Below, piece after piece: positions 45,641-55,607 of a stretch of 64,000 bases of DNA (position 1 is its first letter; each line of letters opens with the position of its first letter). The position numbers and the translations under genes were made by a program. The stretch covers positions 6,278,246 to 6,342,245 of the forward strand of contig NZ_CP078138.1 of NCBI RefSeq assembly GCF_019212185.1. Direction: 5' to 3'. The notes under the pieces are model-generated. The model was not told the origin of the DNA. It was given only the letters and a program-made list of their open reading frames with translations, and did not search any database. Source of the stretch: Pseudomonas fluorescens. Lineage in GTDB: Bacteria; Pseudomonadota; Gammaproteobacteria; Pseudomonadales; Pseudomonadaceae.

Positions 45641-48490
45641 ATGACCCGCACCCACGAAATCCGCCCCGACCTGGATGAGGGCATTGATCGCAAGGTTCTC
45701 GGACAGCTGCGCGCGCGCTTTCTCAAGCTCAACGAAGGTCGGCTGGCACGCACCCTGGAAGGTTTATCGCCACGCCAGCAGGTCGTGCTGAAGCTTCTTC
45801 CGCTGTTTTTCCACGTCAATCATCCCTTGCTGCCTGGATATGTCTCGAGCAGCACGCCCGCCGGACTATCAAACTTCGAGCCCGACACCGCGACCCTCGC
45901 CGAAGCTCAGCGGCTGACCCGCTCCTTCTCCTACAGAGCCCGTCACGGCAACCCGCCGCGCCCCATTCACGGCCTGTTTCTCATGGGCAGCCTCGGCACT
46001 CTGGCCCAGGCCGACCAGAGCGATATGGATGTTTGGGTTTGCCATGCCCCAGACCTCACCGACAGCGAACTCGCCGAACTGCGCAAGAAATGTCAGTTGC
46101 TCGAAGCCTGGGCCGCGAGCCAGGGGACTGAAGCGCATTTTTTCCTGATCGATGCGGAGCGCTTCGTCCGCGGCGAGCGCGACACTCAACTCAGCTCCGA
46201 AGACTGCGGCACCACCCAGCACTACCTGCTGCTGGACGAGTTTTACCGCACCGCAATCTGGCTGGCCGGGCGGACACCGATCTGGTGGCTGGTACCGGTG
46301 TACGAAGAAGCCGGCTACGAACTGTACACCCATACCCTGCTGTCCAAGCGTTTTATCCGCGCAGACGAAACCCTCGACCTCGGCCACTTGGCGCACATCC
46401 CGCCGGGGGAGTTCATTGGCGCCGGGCTTTGGCAGTTGTTCAAGGGCATCGAGTCGCCTTACAAGTCAGTGCTCAAACTGCTGTTGATCGAGGTCTACGC
46501 CAGCGAACACCCACATGTGGGATGCCTGAGTCTGCTCTTCAAGCAGGCGGTATTCGCCAATCACCTCGACCTTGACGAGCTGGACCCGTACATCATGGTC
46601 TACCGCCGCATCGAGGAATATCTCCTGACCAGGGGCGAGCCGGAGCGCCTGGAGCTGGTTCGACGCGCCCTGTACCTCAAGGTCAACCGCAAGCTTACCG
46701 GCGTCGGCCGGCAACGCAGCAGCAGTTGGCAGCGCCAACTGCTCGAACGCCTGACCCGCGAATGGCACTGGGATCACCGGCAACTGGCAATGCTCGACAG
46801 CCGCAGCCAGTGGAAGGTCCGCCAGGTCAGCGCAGAACGTCGAGCGCTGGTCAGTGAACTCAACTACAGCTATCGCTTCCTGACGCAATTCGCCCGCAAC
46901 GAGCAAAGCGCCAATCTGACCAACCAGCGTGACCTCAAAGTACTCGGGCGCAGGCTGTACGCGGCATTCGAGCGCAAAGCCGACAAAGTCGAAGTGATCA
47001 ATCCGGGCATCGCCCCGGACCTGGCCGAGGACACCCTGACCCTGGTGCACTCCCGCGATAAAAACGAGCCAGGGCAAAGCCATTGGGGCTTGTACAACGG
47101 CAGCCTGAGCAAGATGGAGTGGGAGCATTTCTCGCCCATCAAGCGCAGCCGGCACCTGCTGGAACTGCTCACCTGGAGCCATCGCAACGGCGTGATCGAC
47201 AGCAGCACACGCCTGGCGCTGCACCCCGGTGACAGCGATCTCAGTGAATTCGAACTGTTCAACCTGCTGGGCAGCCTGCAACAAAGCATCACACTCCCCT
47301 TGCCGATGGTGGATGAAGAGCCGCTGTTGCGCGCCAGCGTCCCCGGCGAAGTGCTGATCCTGGTCAACGTCGGCATCGACCCGCTCAAACAGCATCGCGA
47401 ATTGAATATCCTGATGACCACCGAGCGTACGGACTCGTTGAGCTATGCCGGCGTGCGCGAAAACCTGGTGCTGACCCTTGACCGGGTTACGCTGAACAGC
47501 TGGAACGAGGTGCTGGTCAGCCGCCACGACGGACCACATGCCCTGCTCGACTGCCTGCGTGACTACCTGAACGAGCTGCCACAGGACGCCCGACAGCCGC
47601 AGCTCCGGGTGCGATGCTTCTGCCACAATCGGGCGCCGTTCATTGCCCAGCGGGTGGAAGAGATATTCGATACCGCGCAGAACCTGCTGCTCAGCGGGCT
47701 CAATCATCGCTACCTGATTCAGGTTCAGCAGCGTTACCACGTACTGGAGCTGGTGCCGGGACAGGTCAGGCACGTCGCCCTGGCCAACCTGCCGGCGCTA
47801 CTGGACTACCTGGGCAAGGAGCAAAAGCAATACAGCCCCCTGCACTTGGACCCGATGGCCCTCGAAGATGAGGACCTTGCGCTGATCCTGCCCATGGGGC
47901 TGCCGGACTGCATCCAGGTGTTCTATCGCCTCTTCGACGCTTCAGCAGAACTGTATGTGCTGGATGAGTTCAACACGCTGTGGCAACAGCGCCAGCCGTT
48001 TCACGACGAAACCAGCCTGCTGCTGCCTTTACAGCGCTTCCTGCAATCGATTCTGTACCGCCGCGAGGCATTGATGCCGCTGGAGTCCAGCCAATCAACC
48101 GCAGTTCCAGACGTGCTGTACTACCAATTGCTGGCCTCGGGCAGCGGTCGGGCGCGCCGGGTAGAACCGCGAGCGGCACCGCAGAGCGCTGCGAAAAAAC
48201 CGTTCTATGAGGTCCAGGCGATTATCGGTAAAGCGGCCCCCACGAAGGTGCAGGTCACCCTGTATTGCAATCAACAAGAGTTCAGCGAAGTGGAGCACGG
48301 CGACGCGTTGTTTGCCGTGGTCGCGCAGGCAATTGTCGAGCAGCGTTGTGAGGTCCAACCCTATCGGTGCTACATCACCGACCTCGACCTGTCCGGCCTG
48401 CCCGGTGACGGGCAAGGCTCAAGTCAGCTTTATCTGCGATACAAGGCAGACCTGGAGCGCGCGTTGAACAAGGCGCTCGAACAGGTTTAG
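45641..48490 (+). CDS. cyaA: Class I adenylate cyclase
   Basis: This 949-residue protein makes cAMP from ATP. The N-terminal catalytic domain shows FLMGSLGTLAQADQSDMDVWVCH near residue 115, holding the nucleotidyltransferase-type Gly-Ser and two Asp residues. A long C-terminal regulatory region follows without a visible PTS-IIA-responsive motif that I can name. In P. aeruginosa CyaA is a minor source of cAMP for Vfr beside CyaB. It ends 7 bases from the convergent rnk stop. Confidence 0.95.
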   Translation: MTRTHEIRPDLDEGIDRKVLGQLRARFLKLNEGRLARTLEGLSPRQQVVLKLLPLFFHVNHPLLPGYVSSSTPAGLSNFEPDTATLAEAQRLTRSFSYRARHGNPPRPIHGLFLMGSLGTLAQADQSDMDVWVCHAPDLTDSELAELRKKCQLLEAWAASQGTEAHFFLIDAERFVRGERDTQLSSEDCGTTQHYLLLDEFYRTAIWLAGRTPIWWLVPVYEEAGYELYTHTLLSKRFIRADETLDLGHLAHIPPGEFIGAGLWQLFKGIESPYKSVLKLLLIEVYASEHPHVGCLSLLFKQAVFANHLDLDELDPYIMVYRRIEEYLLTRGEPERLELVRRALYLKVNRKLTGVGRQRSSSWQRQLLERLTREWHWDHRQLAMLDSRSQWKVRQVSAERRALVSELNYSYRFLTQFARNEQSANLTNQRDLKVLGRRLYAAFERKADKVEVINPGIAPDLAEDTLTLVHSRDKNEPGQSHWGLYNGSLSKMEWEHFSPIKRSRHLLELLTWSHRNGVIDSSTRLALHPGDSDLSEFELFNLLGSLQQSITLPLPMVDEEPLLRASVPGEVLILVNVGIDPLKQHRELNILMTTERTDSLSYAGVRENLVLTLDRVTLNSWNEVLVSRHDGPHALLDCLRDYLNELPQDARQPQLRVRCFCHNRAPFIAQRVEEIFDTAQNLLLSGLNHRYLIQVQQRYHVLELVPGQVRHVALANLPALLDYLGKEQKQYSPLHLDPMALEDEDLALILPMGLPDCIQVFYRLFDASAELYVLDEFNTLWQQRQPFHDETSLLLPLQRFLQSILYRREALMPLESSQSTAVPDVLYYQLLASGSGRARRVEPRAAPQSAAKKPFYEVQAIIGKAAPTKVQVTLYCNQQEFSEVEHGDALFAVVAQAIVEQRCEVQPYRCYITDLDLSGLPGDGQGSSQLYLRYKADLERALNKALEQV

Positions 48491-48497
48491 CGCCCGA

Positions 48498-48908
48498 TCA
48501 CTCTGGAAAAGCGCCACCGTTGGCCGGCTGACTTTCCACTTCGAGCAGGGTCAGTTTCAGGGTCTTGCCAGCCGGTGCCGGCCAGTCGATGTGCTGGCCG
48601 ACTTTCAGGCCCAGCAAGGCGCTGCCCACGGGCGCAAGAATGGAAATCTTGCCTTCGTCGGCGTTGGCATCCTTGGGATAAACCAGGGTCAGGTGATAAT
48701 CCTTGCCGCTACTCTCTTCACGGCAATGCACCCGCGAATTCATGGTGACGACATCGGCAGGCACCTCATCGTGACCGACCAGCGTCTCGGCGCGATCCAG
48801 TTCGGTTTGCAGCGCAATCACGCCCGGGTGCTTTTCATCCAGGCCGTCAATCAGGCGTTCCAGACGCTGTACGTCCAGACGGGTAAGGGTGATGGAAGGT
48901 GCGGTCAT
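48498..48908 (-). CDS. rnk: Regulator of nucleoside diphosphate kinase Rnk (GreA-like)
   Basis: This 136-residue protein is Rnk, a GreA/GreB relative that binds RNA polymerase in the secondary channel but has a shorter coiled coil. The C-terminal FKBP-like domain (YPKDANADEGKISILAPVGSALLGLKVGQHIDWP) is well conserved. It was found as a multicopy factor affecting alginate and Ndk levels in algQ mutants, a link to algQ and algP in this window. A terminator for the upstream cyaY unit lies just ahead of its start. Confidence 0.93.
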   Translation of the reverse strand: MTAPSITLTRLDVQRLERLIDGLDEKHPGVIALQTELDRAETLVGHDEVPADVVTMNSRVHCREESSGKDYHLTLVYPKDANADEGKISILAPVGSALLGLKVGQHIDWPAPAGKTLKLTLLEVESQPANGGAFPE

Positions 48909-48945
48909 GATTCAGGCAGACTCCTTTCTTCTGCACGAAAAAAGC

Positions 48946-48975
48946 AAAACCCCGCCAAAAAATAGGCGGGGTTTT
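48946..48975 (-). terminator. Terminator of the cyaY-DUF1289 unit
   Basis: AAAACCCCGCC and GGCGGGGTTTT form an 11-bp stem with an 8-base loop. On the minus strand TTTTGCTTTTTT follows. It lies between the DUF1289 gene and rnk. Confidence 0.88.
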
Positions 48976-49051
48976 CACGCGCCTCGATGAGTTGAGGCGT
49001 AACCGGACACTATCACAGCTCAAAAAATATACAAGCCATGGTCGGGCAGAC

Positions 49052-49270
49052 TCAGCTCGCACTTCGGCGTTGCGCCGCCTGCTGGCAAATCACCCGACGT
49101 CGCTGGTCATCAGCAGAACGCCACTCGCGAATGTCTTCGACGTGGCGAAAGCAGCCGATGCAGACTTTCAGTTCGTCGAGTCGGCAGACACTGGTGCAGG
49201 GCGACGGCACGGCCGGGCTGACATTGCTGTACAGCGGCTTGGGCGGGCGAACCGGGGCGGTCTGAGTCAC
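49052..49270 (-). CDS. DUF1289 domain protein
   Basis: This protein of about 72 residues carries the DUF1289 motif: SPCTSVCRLDELKVCIGCFRHVEDIREW, with four cysteines (CxxxC and CxxC) that suggest a small metal or Fe-S site. The start is uncertain. A GTG at 49270 follows the cyaY stop by 4 bases; an ATG at 49303 would overlap cyaY by 29 bases. Neither has a clear ribosome site. It is almost certainly co-transcribed with cyaY, which gives a loose link to iron-sulfur chemistry. Confidence 0.75.
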   Translation of the reverse strand: MTQTAPVRPPKPLYSNVSPAVPSPCTSVCRLDELKVCIGCFRHVEDIREWRSADDQRRRVICQQAAQRRSAS

Positions 49271-49274
49271 GACC

Positions 49275-49607
49275 TCAAAGGCCTTCGAATTCGAGGTCGA
49301 CATCCGCCTGCTGCTTGACGATGCGCTCGAGCATTTCACCCAGTTGCTCTTCGCTCTTGTCGCACATCCAACGCTCGCTTTCTTCGTCGTAGTCGAAATG
49401 GAAGCCGCCGGATACGGCCGCCAACCACAGCTGGCGCAGCGGCTCCTGGCGACTGAAAATCAACTGGCTGCCGTTCTCAAACTTGACGGTCAACACGCCA
49501 GCCGAGCTTTCCAGGTCAATGTCCAGCTCGCTGTCGTCGAAAATATCCTCCAGTTTCTCCTGGGTAGCATCGACCAGATCGTGGAAACGGGCTTCAGTCA
49601 AACTCAT
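49275..49607 (-). CDS. cyaY: Frataxin-like iron donor protein
   Basis: This 110-residue bacterial frataxin helps regulate iron delivery to IscU during Fe-S cluster assembly. The acidic first helix (EARFHDLVDATQEKLEDIFDDSELDIDLE) is the iron-binding face, and the beta sheet includes LTVKFENGSQLIFSRQEPLRQLWLAA with conserved Gln and Trp. Its neighbours cyaA, rnk, lppL and lysA match the conserved gammaproteobacterial cluster. It is divergent from lppL. Confidence 0.95.
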   Translation of the reverse strand: MSLTEARFHDLVDATQEKLEDIFDDSELDIDLESSAGVLTVKFENGSQLIFSRQEPLRQLWLAAVSGGFHFDYDEESERWMCDKSEEQLGEMLERIVKQQADVDLEFEGL

Positions 49608-49783
49608 TGCGGCAACCTCGAAAAGTGTCTACTTGCGCTCAAGCGCCGCAAGATACGGACGCGCCGGGGCGATTGCAAAGGATACCGTTCAAGCGCCGGA
49701 ACCGCTTGCACAATAACCACCCGGGCCCCTCGGGATGATCAGCGGCGATGGACAAAGCCCCGCCGGACGGGTTGTCCGTCGCA

Positions 49784-49812
49784 TAGGCAAGGTGCCGGGT
49801 GGCCGGTATACT
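49784..49812 (+). promoter_or_regulatory. Promoter of the lppL-lysA-dapF operon
   Basis: TAGGCA (49784-49789) and TATACT (49807-49812) stand 17 bases apart, a good sigma-70 match. The lppL start is 34 bases beyond the -10. Confidence 0.65.
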
Positions 49813-49846
49813 CCGGCGCAATTAACGCATTTTCAAGGATTTCGCC

Positions 49847-50029
49847 ATGAAGCGCCTGATCTCGTCCCTTGCTGCGCTCACTTCGCTCGTCGCTTTTACC
49901 TGCCTGTTATCGGCCTGCGGCCAGAAAGGTCCGTTGTATCTGCCTGACGACAGCAAGCCTGCAGATGAGCAGGCCAAGTCGTCGCAGGCGAAATCGCACG
50001 ACCATAGCAACAGCAACAGCACCTACTAA
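49847..50029 (+). CDS. lppL: Small lipoprotein LppL (LptM family)
   Basis: This 60-residue protein has a signal peptide with the lipobox LLSACGQKGPLYLP, so Cys24 becomes lipidated. The tail is short and polar. The motif after the cysteine (GQKGPLYLP) defines the LptM/YifL family; E. coli LptM aids assembly of the LPS translocon LptDE. It sits before lysA, as in P. aeruginosa, where it is named lppL. Confidence 0.92.
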   Translation: MKRLISSLAALTSLVAFTCLLSACGQKGPLYLPDDSKPADEQAKSSQAKSHDHSNSNSTY

Positions 50030-50038
50030 GGGAACATC

Positions 50039-51286
50039 ATGGACGCTTTTAACTACCGTGACGGTGAGCTGTTCGCGGAAGGTGTTGCCTTGTCCGCCAT
50101 CGCCGAGCGCTTTGGCACGCCAACCTACGTCTACTCCCGTGCGCACATCGAGGCCCAGTACCTGGCCTATGCCGATGCGCTGGCAGGCACGCCGCACCTG
50201 ATCTGCTTCGCGGTCAAGGCCAACTCCAACCTGGGTGTTCTGAATGTCCTGGCGCGTCTGGGCGCCGGTTTCGACATCGTCTCCCGTGGCGAGCTGGAGC
50301 GTGTACTGGCTGCAGGCGGCCAGGCTGACAAGATCGTGTTCTCCGGTGTCGGCAAGACCCGCGACGACATGCGCCGCGCCCTGGAAGTCGGCGTGCATTG
50401 CTTCAACGTCGAGTCCACCGACGAACTGGAACGCCTGCAAGTGGTCGCTGCCGAGCTGGGTGTTCGCGCGCCGATCTCCCTGCGGGTCAATCCGGACGTC
50501 GATGCCGGCACCCACCCGTACATTTCCACCGGTTTGAAAGAAAACAAGTTCGGCATCGCGATCGCCGATGCCGAAGACGTGTACATCCGTGCCGCCCAAC
50601 TGCCCAACCTGGAAGTGGTCGGCGTCGATTGCCACATCGGCTCGCAACTGACCACTCTGCCACCGTTCATCGATGCCCTCGATCGCCTGCTGGGCTTGAT
50701 CGATCGCCTGAGCGACTGCGGCATCTACCTGCGTCACATCGACCTCGGTGGCGGTCTGGGCGTGCGCTATCGCGATGAAGAGCCACCATTGGCTGGCGAC
50801 TACATCAAGGCGGTTCGCGAGCGTATCGATGGTCGCGATCTGGCACTGGTGTTCGAGCCGGGCCGTTTTATCGTGGCCAATGCCGGCGTACTGTTGACCC
50901 AGGTCGAGTACCTCAAGCACACCGAACACAAGGATTTCGCCATCGTCGACGCGGCGATGAACGACCTGATCCGCCCGGCGCTGTACCAGGCCTGGATGGA
51001 CGTCACTGCCGTGCGCCCGCGCGATAGCGCTGCACGTGCCTACGATGTCGTTGGTCCAATCTGCGAGACCGGCGATTTCCTCGCCAAGGACCGCCAACTG
51101 GCGCTCGAAGAAGGCGACCTGCTGGCCGTGCATTCGGCCGGTGCCTACGGGTTTGTCATGAGCTCCAACTACAACACCCGCGGCCGTAGTGCCGAGGTGC
51201 TGGTGGACGGTGATCAGGCATTTGAAGTGCGTCGCCGCGAGACGGTAGCCGAGTTGTTTGCTGGCGAAAGCCTGCTGCCGGAGTAA
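50039..51286 (+). CDS. lysA: Diaminopimelate decarboxylase
   Basis: This 415-residue PLP enzyme converts meso-diaminopimelate to lysine. Key segments are FAVKANSN (PLP lysine near residue 60), DCHIGSQL, the glycine-rich DLGGGLGV near residue 237, GPICETGDF (catalytic Cys near residue 342) and [10 protein letters not shown]. The ATG follows AAGGGAA. It lies between lppL and dapF; dapF acts immediately before it in the pathway. Confidence 0.97.
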   Translation: MDAFNYRDGELFAEGVALSAIAERFGTPTYVYSRAHIEAQYLAYADALAGTPHLICFAVKANSNLGVLNVLARLGAGFDIVSRGELERVLAAGGQADKIVFSGVGKTRDDMRRALEVGVHCFNVESTDELERLQVVAAELGVRAPISLRVNPDVDAGTHPYISTGLKENKFGIAIADAEDVYIRAAQLPNLEVVGVDCHIGSQLTTLPPFIDALDRLLGLIDRLSDCGIYLRHIDLGGGLGVRYRDEEPPLAGDYIKAVRERIDGRDLALVFEPGRFIVANAGVLLTQVEYLKHTEHKDFAIVDAAMNDLIRPALYQAWMDVTAVRPRDSAARAYDVVGPICETGDFLAKDRQLALEEGDLLAVHSAGAYGFVMSSNYNTRGRSAEVLVDGDQAFEVRRRETVAELFAGESLLPE

Positions 51287-51290
51287 CCCC

Positions 51291-52121
51291 ATGCTGCTGC
51301 GTTTTACCAAGATGCACGGCCTGGGCAACGACTTCATGGTTCTCGACCTGGTCAGCCAGCACGCACACATTCTGCCCAAGCACGCCAAGCAATGGGGTGA
51401 TCGGCACACCGGGATCGGCTTCGACCAGTTGCTGATCGTCGAGGCGCCGAGCAATCCGGACGTGGACTTCCGTTATCGGATCTTCAATTCCGACGGCTCC
51501 GAAGTCGAACAGTGCGGCAACGGCGCGCGCTGCTTTGCCCGATTCGTGCTGGACAAGCGCCTGACCGCCAAACGGCAGATTCGGGTCGAGACCAAAAGCG
51601 GGATCATCGAACTCGATGTACGCAATGACGGCCAGATCAGCGTCAATATGGGCGCACCGCGCCTGGTGCCGGCGGAAATTCCGTTCCAGGCCGAGGCGCA
51701 GGCTGTTAGCTATCCACTGGACGTCGATGGTCAGACCGTAGAGCTGGCGGCGGTATCCATGGGTAATCCCCATGCCGTGTTGCGCGTGAACGACATCAAC
51801 AACGCACCGGTGCATGAACTGGGGCCGAAGATCGAACATCACCCGCGCTTCCCGGCGCGAGTCAATGTCGGTTTCCTCCAGGTCATCGACCGCCACCGCG
51901 CGCAATTGCGCGTCTGGGAGCGTGGCGCCGGGGAGACCCAAGCCTGCGGTACCGGTGCTTGCGCCGCGGCCGTGGCTGCGATCAGCCAGGGGTGGATGGA
52001 TTCGCCGCTATTGATCGACCTGCCTGGCGGGCGCCTCTCCATTGAATGGGCAGGCCCTGGCCAACCGGTGCTGATGACCGGTCCGGCAGTGCGCGTATAT
52101 GAAGGACAAGTGCGTCTTTGA
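51291..52121 (+). CDS. dapF: Diaminopimelate epimerase
   Basis: This 276-residue PLP-independent enzyme converts LL- to meso-diaminopimelate for peptidoglycan and lysine. The two catalytic cysteines are in [13 protein letters not shown] near residue 73 and [12 protein letters not shown] near residue 217. The start ATG at 51291 ([15 protein letters not shown]) lies 4 bases after the lysA stop. Confidence 0.97.
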   Translation: MLLRFTKMHGLGNDFMVLDLVSQHAHILPKHAKQWGDRHTGIGFDQLLIVEAPSNPDVDFRYRIFNSDGSEVEQCGNGARCFARFVLDKRLTAKRQIRVETKSGIIELDVRNDGQISVNMGAPRLVPAEIPFQAEAQAVSYPLDVDGQTVELAAVSMGNPHAVLRVNDINNAPVHELGPKIEHHPRFPARVNVGFLQVIDRHRAQLRVWERGAGETQACGTGACAAAVAAISQGWMDSPLLIDLPGGRLSIEWAGPGQPVLMTGPAVRVYEGQVRL

Positions 52122-52134
52122 GTGAGCCAAATCC

Positions 52135-52860
52135 ATGACTGATCAGCCTCAGGTTCCAGCCCCACAGCCCGACGAATCCCCTTCCGAAAGCCTTGAGGCG
52201 GCGGCGATTGCCGCGTACCTGGAGGCTCATCCGGATTTCTTCGTCGAGCACGAAGAACTGCTCCCCGCCCTGCGCATTCCGCACCAGCGTGGCGACACCG
52301 TCTCGCTGGTGGAACGGCAGATGAAGATCCTCCGCGAGCGCAACATCGAAATGCGTCATCGCCTTTCGCAGTTGATGGACATCGCCCGCGACAACGATCG
52401 CCTGTTCGACAAAACCCGCCGCCTGATCCTCGCCTTGATGGATGCCAGCAGCCTCGACGATGTGGTCATGAGCGTCGAAGACAGCTTGCGCCAGGATTTC
52501 CAGGTGCCCTTTGTCAGCCTCATCCTGTTCAGCGACGAGCCGTTGCCGGTCGGTCGCTGGGTCAGCGCCAGCGAAGCACAGAAAGCCATCGGCGGTTTAC
52601 TGGCCGAAGGCAAAAGCGTCAGTGGCAGCCTGCGTGAACATGAGTTGGACTTCCTGTTCGGCGAGGACCAACGCCAGCAGATCGGCTCCACCGCCGTGGT
52701 GGGTATCAGTCATCTGGGCCTGCATGGCGTGCTGGCGATCGCCAGCCGCGATCCACAACATTACAAAAGCTCGGTCGGCACCCTGTTTCTCAGCTACATC
52801 GCTGAAGTCATGGGGCGCGTATTGCCACGGGTCAACAGCACCCTGCGCTCGGTACGCTGA
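52135..52860 (+). CDS. DUF484 family protein (GAF-like)
   Basis: This 241-residue protein belongs to DUF484, a GAF-related family encoded between dapF and xerC in gammaproteobacteria. It shows [28 protein letters not shown] at residues 20-47, a helical linker with [15 protein letters not shown], and a GAF-like C-terminal half. Its function is unknown; the constant place beside xerC hints at a link with chromosome processing, which is inference only. Its stop is 2 bases from the xerC start. Confidence 0.9.
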   Translation: MTDQPQVPAPQPDESPSESLEAAAIAAYLEAHPDFFVEHEELLPALRIPHQRGDTVSLVERQMKILRERNIEMRHRLSQLMDIARDNDRLFDKTRRLILALMDASSLDDVVMSVEDSLRQDFQVPFVSLILFSDEPLPVGRWVSASEAQKAIGGLLAEGKSVSGSLREHELDFLFGEDQRQQIGSTAVVGISHLGLHGVLAIASRDPQHYKSSVGTLFLSYIAEVMGRVLPRVNSTLRSVR

Positions 52861-52862
52861 CC

Positions 52863-53762
52863 ATGGAACGACAACTGGACGCCTACTGCGAGCACTTGCG
52901 CAGTGAGCGTCAAGTGTCGCCCCATACGCTGCAAGCCTATCGTCGCGACTTGAACAAAGTCCTCGCGCACTGCGAAAAACAGCAGATCGACTCCTGGAGC
53001 GCGCTGGACATTCAGCGTCTGCGCAGCCTGGTCGCACGGCTACACGCCCAGGGCCAATCCTCACGGAGTCTGGCGCGGCTGCTCTCGGCGGTGCGCGGGC
53101 TTTACCATTATTTGAATCGCGAAGGTTTGTGCGATCACGATCCGGCCAACGGTCTCGCGCCGCCCAAGGGCGAACGGCGATTGCCCAAGACCCTCGACAC
53201 CGACCGCGCCCTGCAACTGCTCGAGGGCGCAGTCGAGGATGACTTCCTGGCGCGCCGCGACCAGGCCATTCTTGAGCTGTTCTACTCCTCGGGCCTGCGC
53301 CTGTCGGAGTTGACCAGCCTCAATCTCGACCAACTCGACCTCGCCGATGGCCTGGTGCAAGTACTCGGCAAGGGCAGCAAGACCCGCGTGCTGCCAATCG
53401 GCAGTAAGGCGCGCGAGGCGCTTGAGGCGTGGCTGCCCCTGCGTGCACTGGCCAATCCGACAGACGATGCGGTTTTTATCGGCCAAAGAGGCCAGCGGCT
53501 GGGGCCGCGTGCAGTGCAGGCAAGGGTCAAGGCCGCCGGCGAGCGCGAGCTGGGGCAAAACCTGCACCCGCACATGCTCCGGCACTCTTTCGCCAGCCAT
53601 GTGCTGGAGTCTTCCCAAGACCTGCGGGCCGTCCAGGAGCTGCTCGGTCACTCAGATATCAAGACCACGCAGATCTACACCCACCTGGACTTCCAGCACC
53701 TGGCCGCGGTCTACGACAATGCCCACCCACGGGCCAAACGCATCAAGGGCGACGAACAATGA
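52863..53762 (+). CDS. xerC: Tyrosine recombinase XerC
   Basis: This 299-residue site-specific recombinase works with XerD at dif to resolve chromosome dimers. The SAM-like N-terminal domain covers residues 1-90. Catalytic residues are visible: Arg in [15 protein letters not shown], Lys in [13 protein letters not shown], HxxR in LRHSFASH, His in [11 protein letters not shown] and the nucleophile Tyr in IYTHLDFQ. The position after dapF and DUF484 separates it from phage integrases. It overlaps the following HAD gene by ATGA. Confidence 0.96.
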   Translation: MERQLDAYCEHLRSERQVSPHTLQAYRRDLNKVLAHCEKQQIDSWSALDIQRLRSLVARLHAQGQSSRSLARLLSAVRGLYHYLNREGLCDHDPANGLAPPKGERRLPKTLDTDRALQLLEGAVEDDFLARRDQAILELFYSSGLRLSELTSLNLDQLDLADGLVQVLGKGSKTRVLPIGSKAREALEAWLPLRALANPTDDAVFIGQRGQRLGPRAVQARVKAAGERELGQNLHPHMLRHSFASHVLESSQDLRAVQELLGHSDIKTTQIYTHLDFQHLAAVYDNAHPRAKRIKGDEQ

Positions 53763-54466
53763 CCGTGCAACTGATCACCTTCGACCTCGACGACACCCTG
53801 TGGGATACCGCCCCGGTCATCGTCAGCGCGGAAGCCACCTTGCGTGAGTGGCTGGCCGAACATACACCGGTGCTCGGTGCCCTGCCGATCGAACATCTGC
53901 ATGCGATTCGCGAGCGGGTACTGACGCGCGAGCCACAGCTCAAACACCGCATCAGCGCACTGCGTCGCCGAGTGTTGTTTCATGCACTGGAAGAAGCCGG
54001 CTACGCGCAGGTGCAGGCCAACGAATTGGCCGACCAGGCCTTTGAAGTGTTCCTGCACGCACGCCATCAACTGCAGATTTTCCCTGACGTGGCGCCAACT
54101 CTGGAAATCCTCGGCAACCACTACGCACTCGGCGTGGTCACCAACGGCAATGCCGACGTGCGCCGCCTGGGGCTGGCGGACTACTTCAAATTTGCCTTGT
54201 GCGCCGAAGACATCGGCATCGCCAAGCCCGATGCTCGACTGTTCCACGAGGCCCTTCAGCGCGGCGGTGCCACGCCAGGCACGGCCGTGCATATCGGCGA
54301 TCATCCCGGCGACGACATTGCCGGGGCACAGCAGGCAGGATTGCGCGCGATCTGGTTCAACCCGACGGGCAAGATCTGGGAAGCGGATCGCTTGCCAGAT
54401 GCGCAGATTCGCAGCCTGACCGAACTGCCGGCGTTGCTCGCCCGTTGGAACAGCGGCGCGGTCTGA
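53759..54466 (+). CDS. HAD-superfamily hydrolase (YigB type)
   Basis: This 235-residue phosphatase has the HAD motifs I DLDDTLWD at residues 9-16, [10 protein letters not shown] near residue 123, [12 protein letters not shown] near residue 155, and [17 protein letters not shown] near residue 182. The place after xerC matches E. coli yigB, a flavin mononucleotide phosphatase of riboflavin metabolism; that activity is likely but not proved here. The start overlaps the xerC stop by 4 bases. A terminator follows. Confidence 0.92.
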   Translation: MTVQLITFDLDDTLWDTAPVIVSAEATLREWLAEHTPVLGALPIEHLHAIRERVLTREPQLKHRISALRRRVLFHALEEAGYAQVQANELADQAFEVFLHARHQLQIFPDVAPTLEILGNHYALGVVTNGNADVRRLGLADYFKFALCAEDIGIAKPDARLFHEALQRGGATPGTAVHIGDHPGDDIAGAQQAGLRAIWFNPTGKIWEADRLPDAQIRSLTELPALLARWNSGAV

Positions 54467-54489
54467 CCCGAGGTTTTGCTTGAGCCATG

Positions 54490-54518
54490 AAAAAGCCCGC
54501 AGCGACGGCGGGCTTTTT
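54490..54518. terminator. Bidirectional terminator between the HAD gene and sutA
   Basis: AAAAAGCCCGC and GCGGGCTTTTT form a perfect 11-bp stem with the loop AGCGACG. It suits both convergent genes. Confidence 0.9.
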
Positions 54519-54538
54519 CAGCAAGCAAGGAGCAGTCC

Positions 54539-54865
54539 TTAGATAGGACGGCTGCCGTACTTGTTATCAGGCTTCTTTGGCGGATCCGCCACCACGTTGG
54601 CCTCGACTTCCTGAACCTTGCCACCTTTGGCCAGGAACTCTTCCATCGCGCGGGCCAGAGCATCACGCTCTTTGTTCTTGGCTTCGACACTCGGCAGCTC
54701 GTCTACCGACACCGCAGCCTTGGCCTTGCCCTTGGCGGTCGGGGCCGGCGTGTCATCACCGCCATCGTCGTCGGCAACGTCTTCGGCTGCCGCTTCAAGG
54801 CCTTCTTCGGTCTCGTCTTCGTCGCCTACTTCGAGGTCGTCGTTTTCCAGATCATCGTCGCTCAT
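54539..54865 (-). CDS. sutA: RNA polymerase-binding regulator SutA
   Basis: This 108-residue protein matches SutA of P. aeruginosa, a small acidic, largely disordered factor that binds RNA polymerase and raises transcription of ribosomal and other genes during slow growth. The N-terminal 45 residues are very acidic (DEDETEEGLEAAAEDVADDDGG). A central helix ELPSVEAKNKERDALARAMEEFL and the conserved tail NVVADPPKKPDNKYGSRPI are recognisable. It starts with ATG. The place beside xerC/HAD and yjbQ agrees with P. aeruginosa. Confidence 0.92.
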   Translation of the reverse strand: MSDDDLENDDLEVGDEDETEEGLEAAAEDVADDDGGDDTPAPTAKGKAKAAVSVDELPSVEAKNKERDALARAMEEFLAKGGKVQEVEANVVADPPKKPDNKYGSRPI

Positions 54866-54966
54866 GTTCTACCTCATGACTTGCGAAAAGCAGATTAGTT
54901 ATAGCCCAGCCTGGTCGCCTGTCGACGACTGCCAGAAAAAATTCAACATCCACCGGTAACCAGTGG

Positions 54967-55392
54967 TTATGCCCCTTCACCGTGCAGGGTGACGAGGACT
55001 TTGCGAGCACCGCCATGATCGCGGTGCTCGCCCAGATAAACACCTTGCCAGCTGCCTAACGCCAATCGGCCTGCCGTGATGGGCAAACTCAACTGACAGC
55101 CTAGCAAACTGGCCTTGAAGTGCGCCGGGAGGTCGTCCAGGCCTTCGTCGTTATGCTCATAGCCGGCTGCGCCTTGTGGGATCAGCCGATTGAAGAACCG
55201 TTCGAAGTCGCGACGGACCGCCAGATCGGCATTCTCGTTGATGGTCAACGACGCCGAGGTATGCTGCAGCCACAAATGCACCAGACCGACCCGGAATGCC
55301 TTGAGTTCAGGCAAGCCGGCGAGTAACTCGTCCGTTACCAGATGAAAGCCCCGAGGCCTGGCCCGCAGGGTTATCAGAGTCTGTTGCCACAT
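54967..55392 (-). CDS. UPF0047 (YjbQ) family protein
   Basis: This 141-residue protein belongs to UPF0047, also called the YjbQ family of secondary thiamine-phosphate synthases. The signature HTSASLTINENADLAVRRD lies near residues 48-66, with QGVYLGEHRDHGGARKVLVTL at the C-terminus, including the conserved His and Glu of a trimeric metal site. The start ATG at 55392 (MWQQTLITLRARPRGFH) has GGAG 7 bases upstream. E. coli YjbQ gives weak thiamine phosphate synthase activity, so the physiological role is open. Confidence 0.92.
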   Translation of the reverse strand: MWQQTLITLRARPRGFHLVTDELLAGLPELKAFRVGLVHLWLQHTSASLTINENADLAVRRDFERFFNRLIPQGAAGYEHNDEGLDDLPAHFKASLLGCQLSLPITAGRLALGSWQGVYLGEHRDHGGARKVLVTLHGEGA

Positions 55393-55563
55393 ACAGTTCT
55401 CCGCACGTTCGGGGCGCATTCTAGCGCGCTCTGGAAAAAAACAAAGACCCTAATATTCCTTCGTTGCTGTAAGCCATCGCCCCTACAAAAACCTGCAGTA
55501 GAAACCCCGGTAAAGGTCCAGGAAAAATCCTTTCAGCCAGCTCTGCAGTGAAATATTCCGGAC

Positions 55564-55596
55564 AAAAAAATGCCCGGCAAGCCGGGCAAGTTTTTT
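55564..55596 (-). terminator. Terminator of glnK-amtB
   Basis: TGCCCGG and CCGGGCA form a stem around CAAG, flanked by A-rich and T-rich stretches. On the minus strand seven T's follow. It lies 12 bases past the amtB stop. Confidence 0.9.
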
Positions 55597-55607
55597 CGGG
55601 CGCCAGC

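Noticed and set aside
49907..51454. 515-residue minus-strand frame across lysA
   Set aside because: It is antisense to lppL, lysA and the start of dapF, which are all certain genes; it has no motif.
52863..53762. XerC as a phage or island integrase
   Set aside because: The dapF-DUF484-xerC order is the conserved chromosomal locus, and no att sites, tRNA or phage genes are present.
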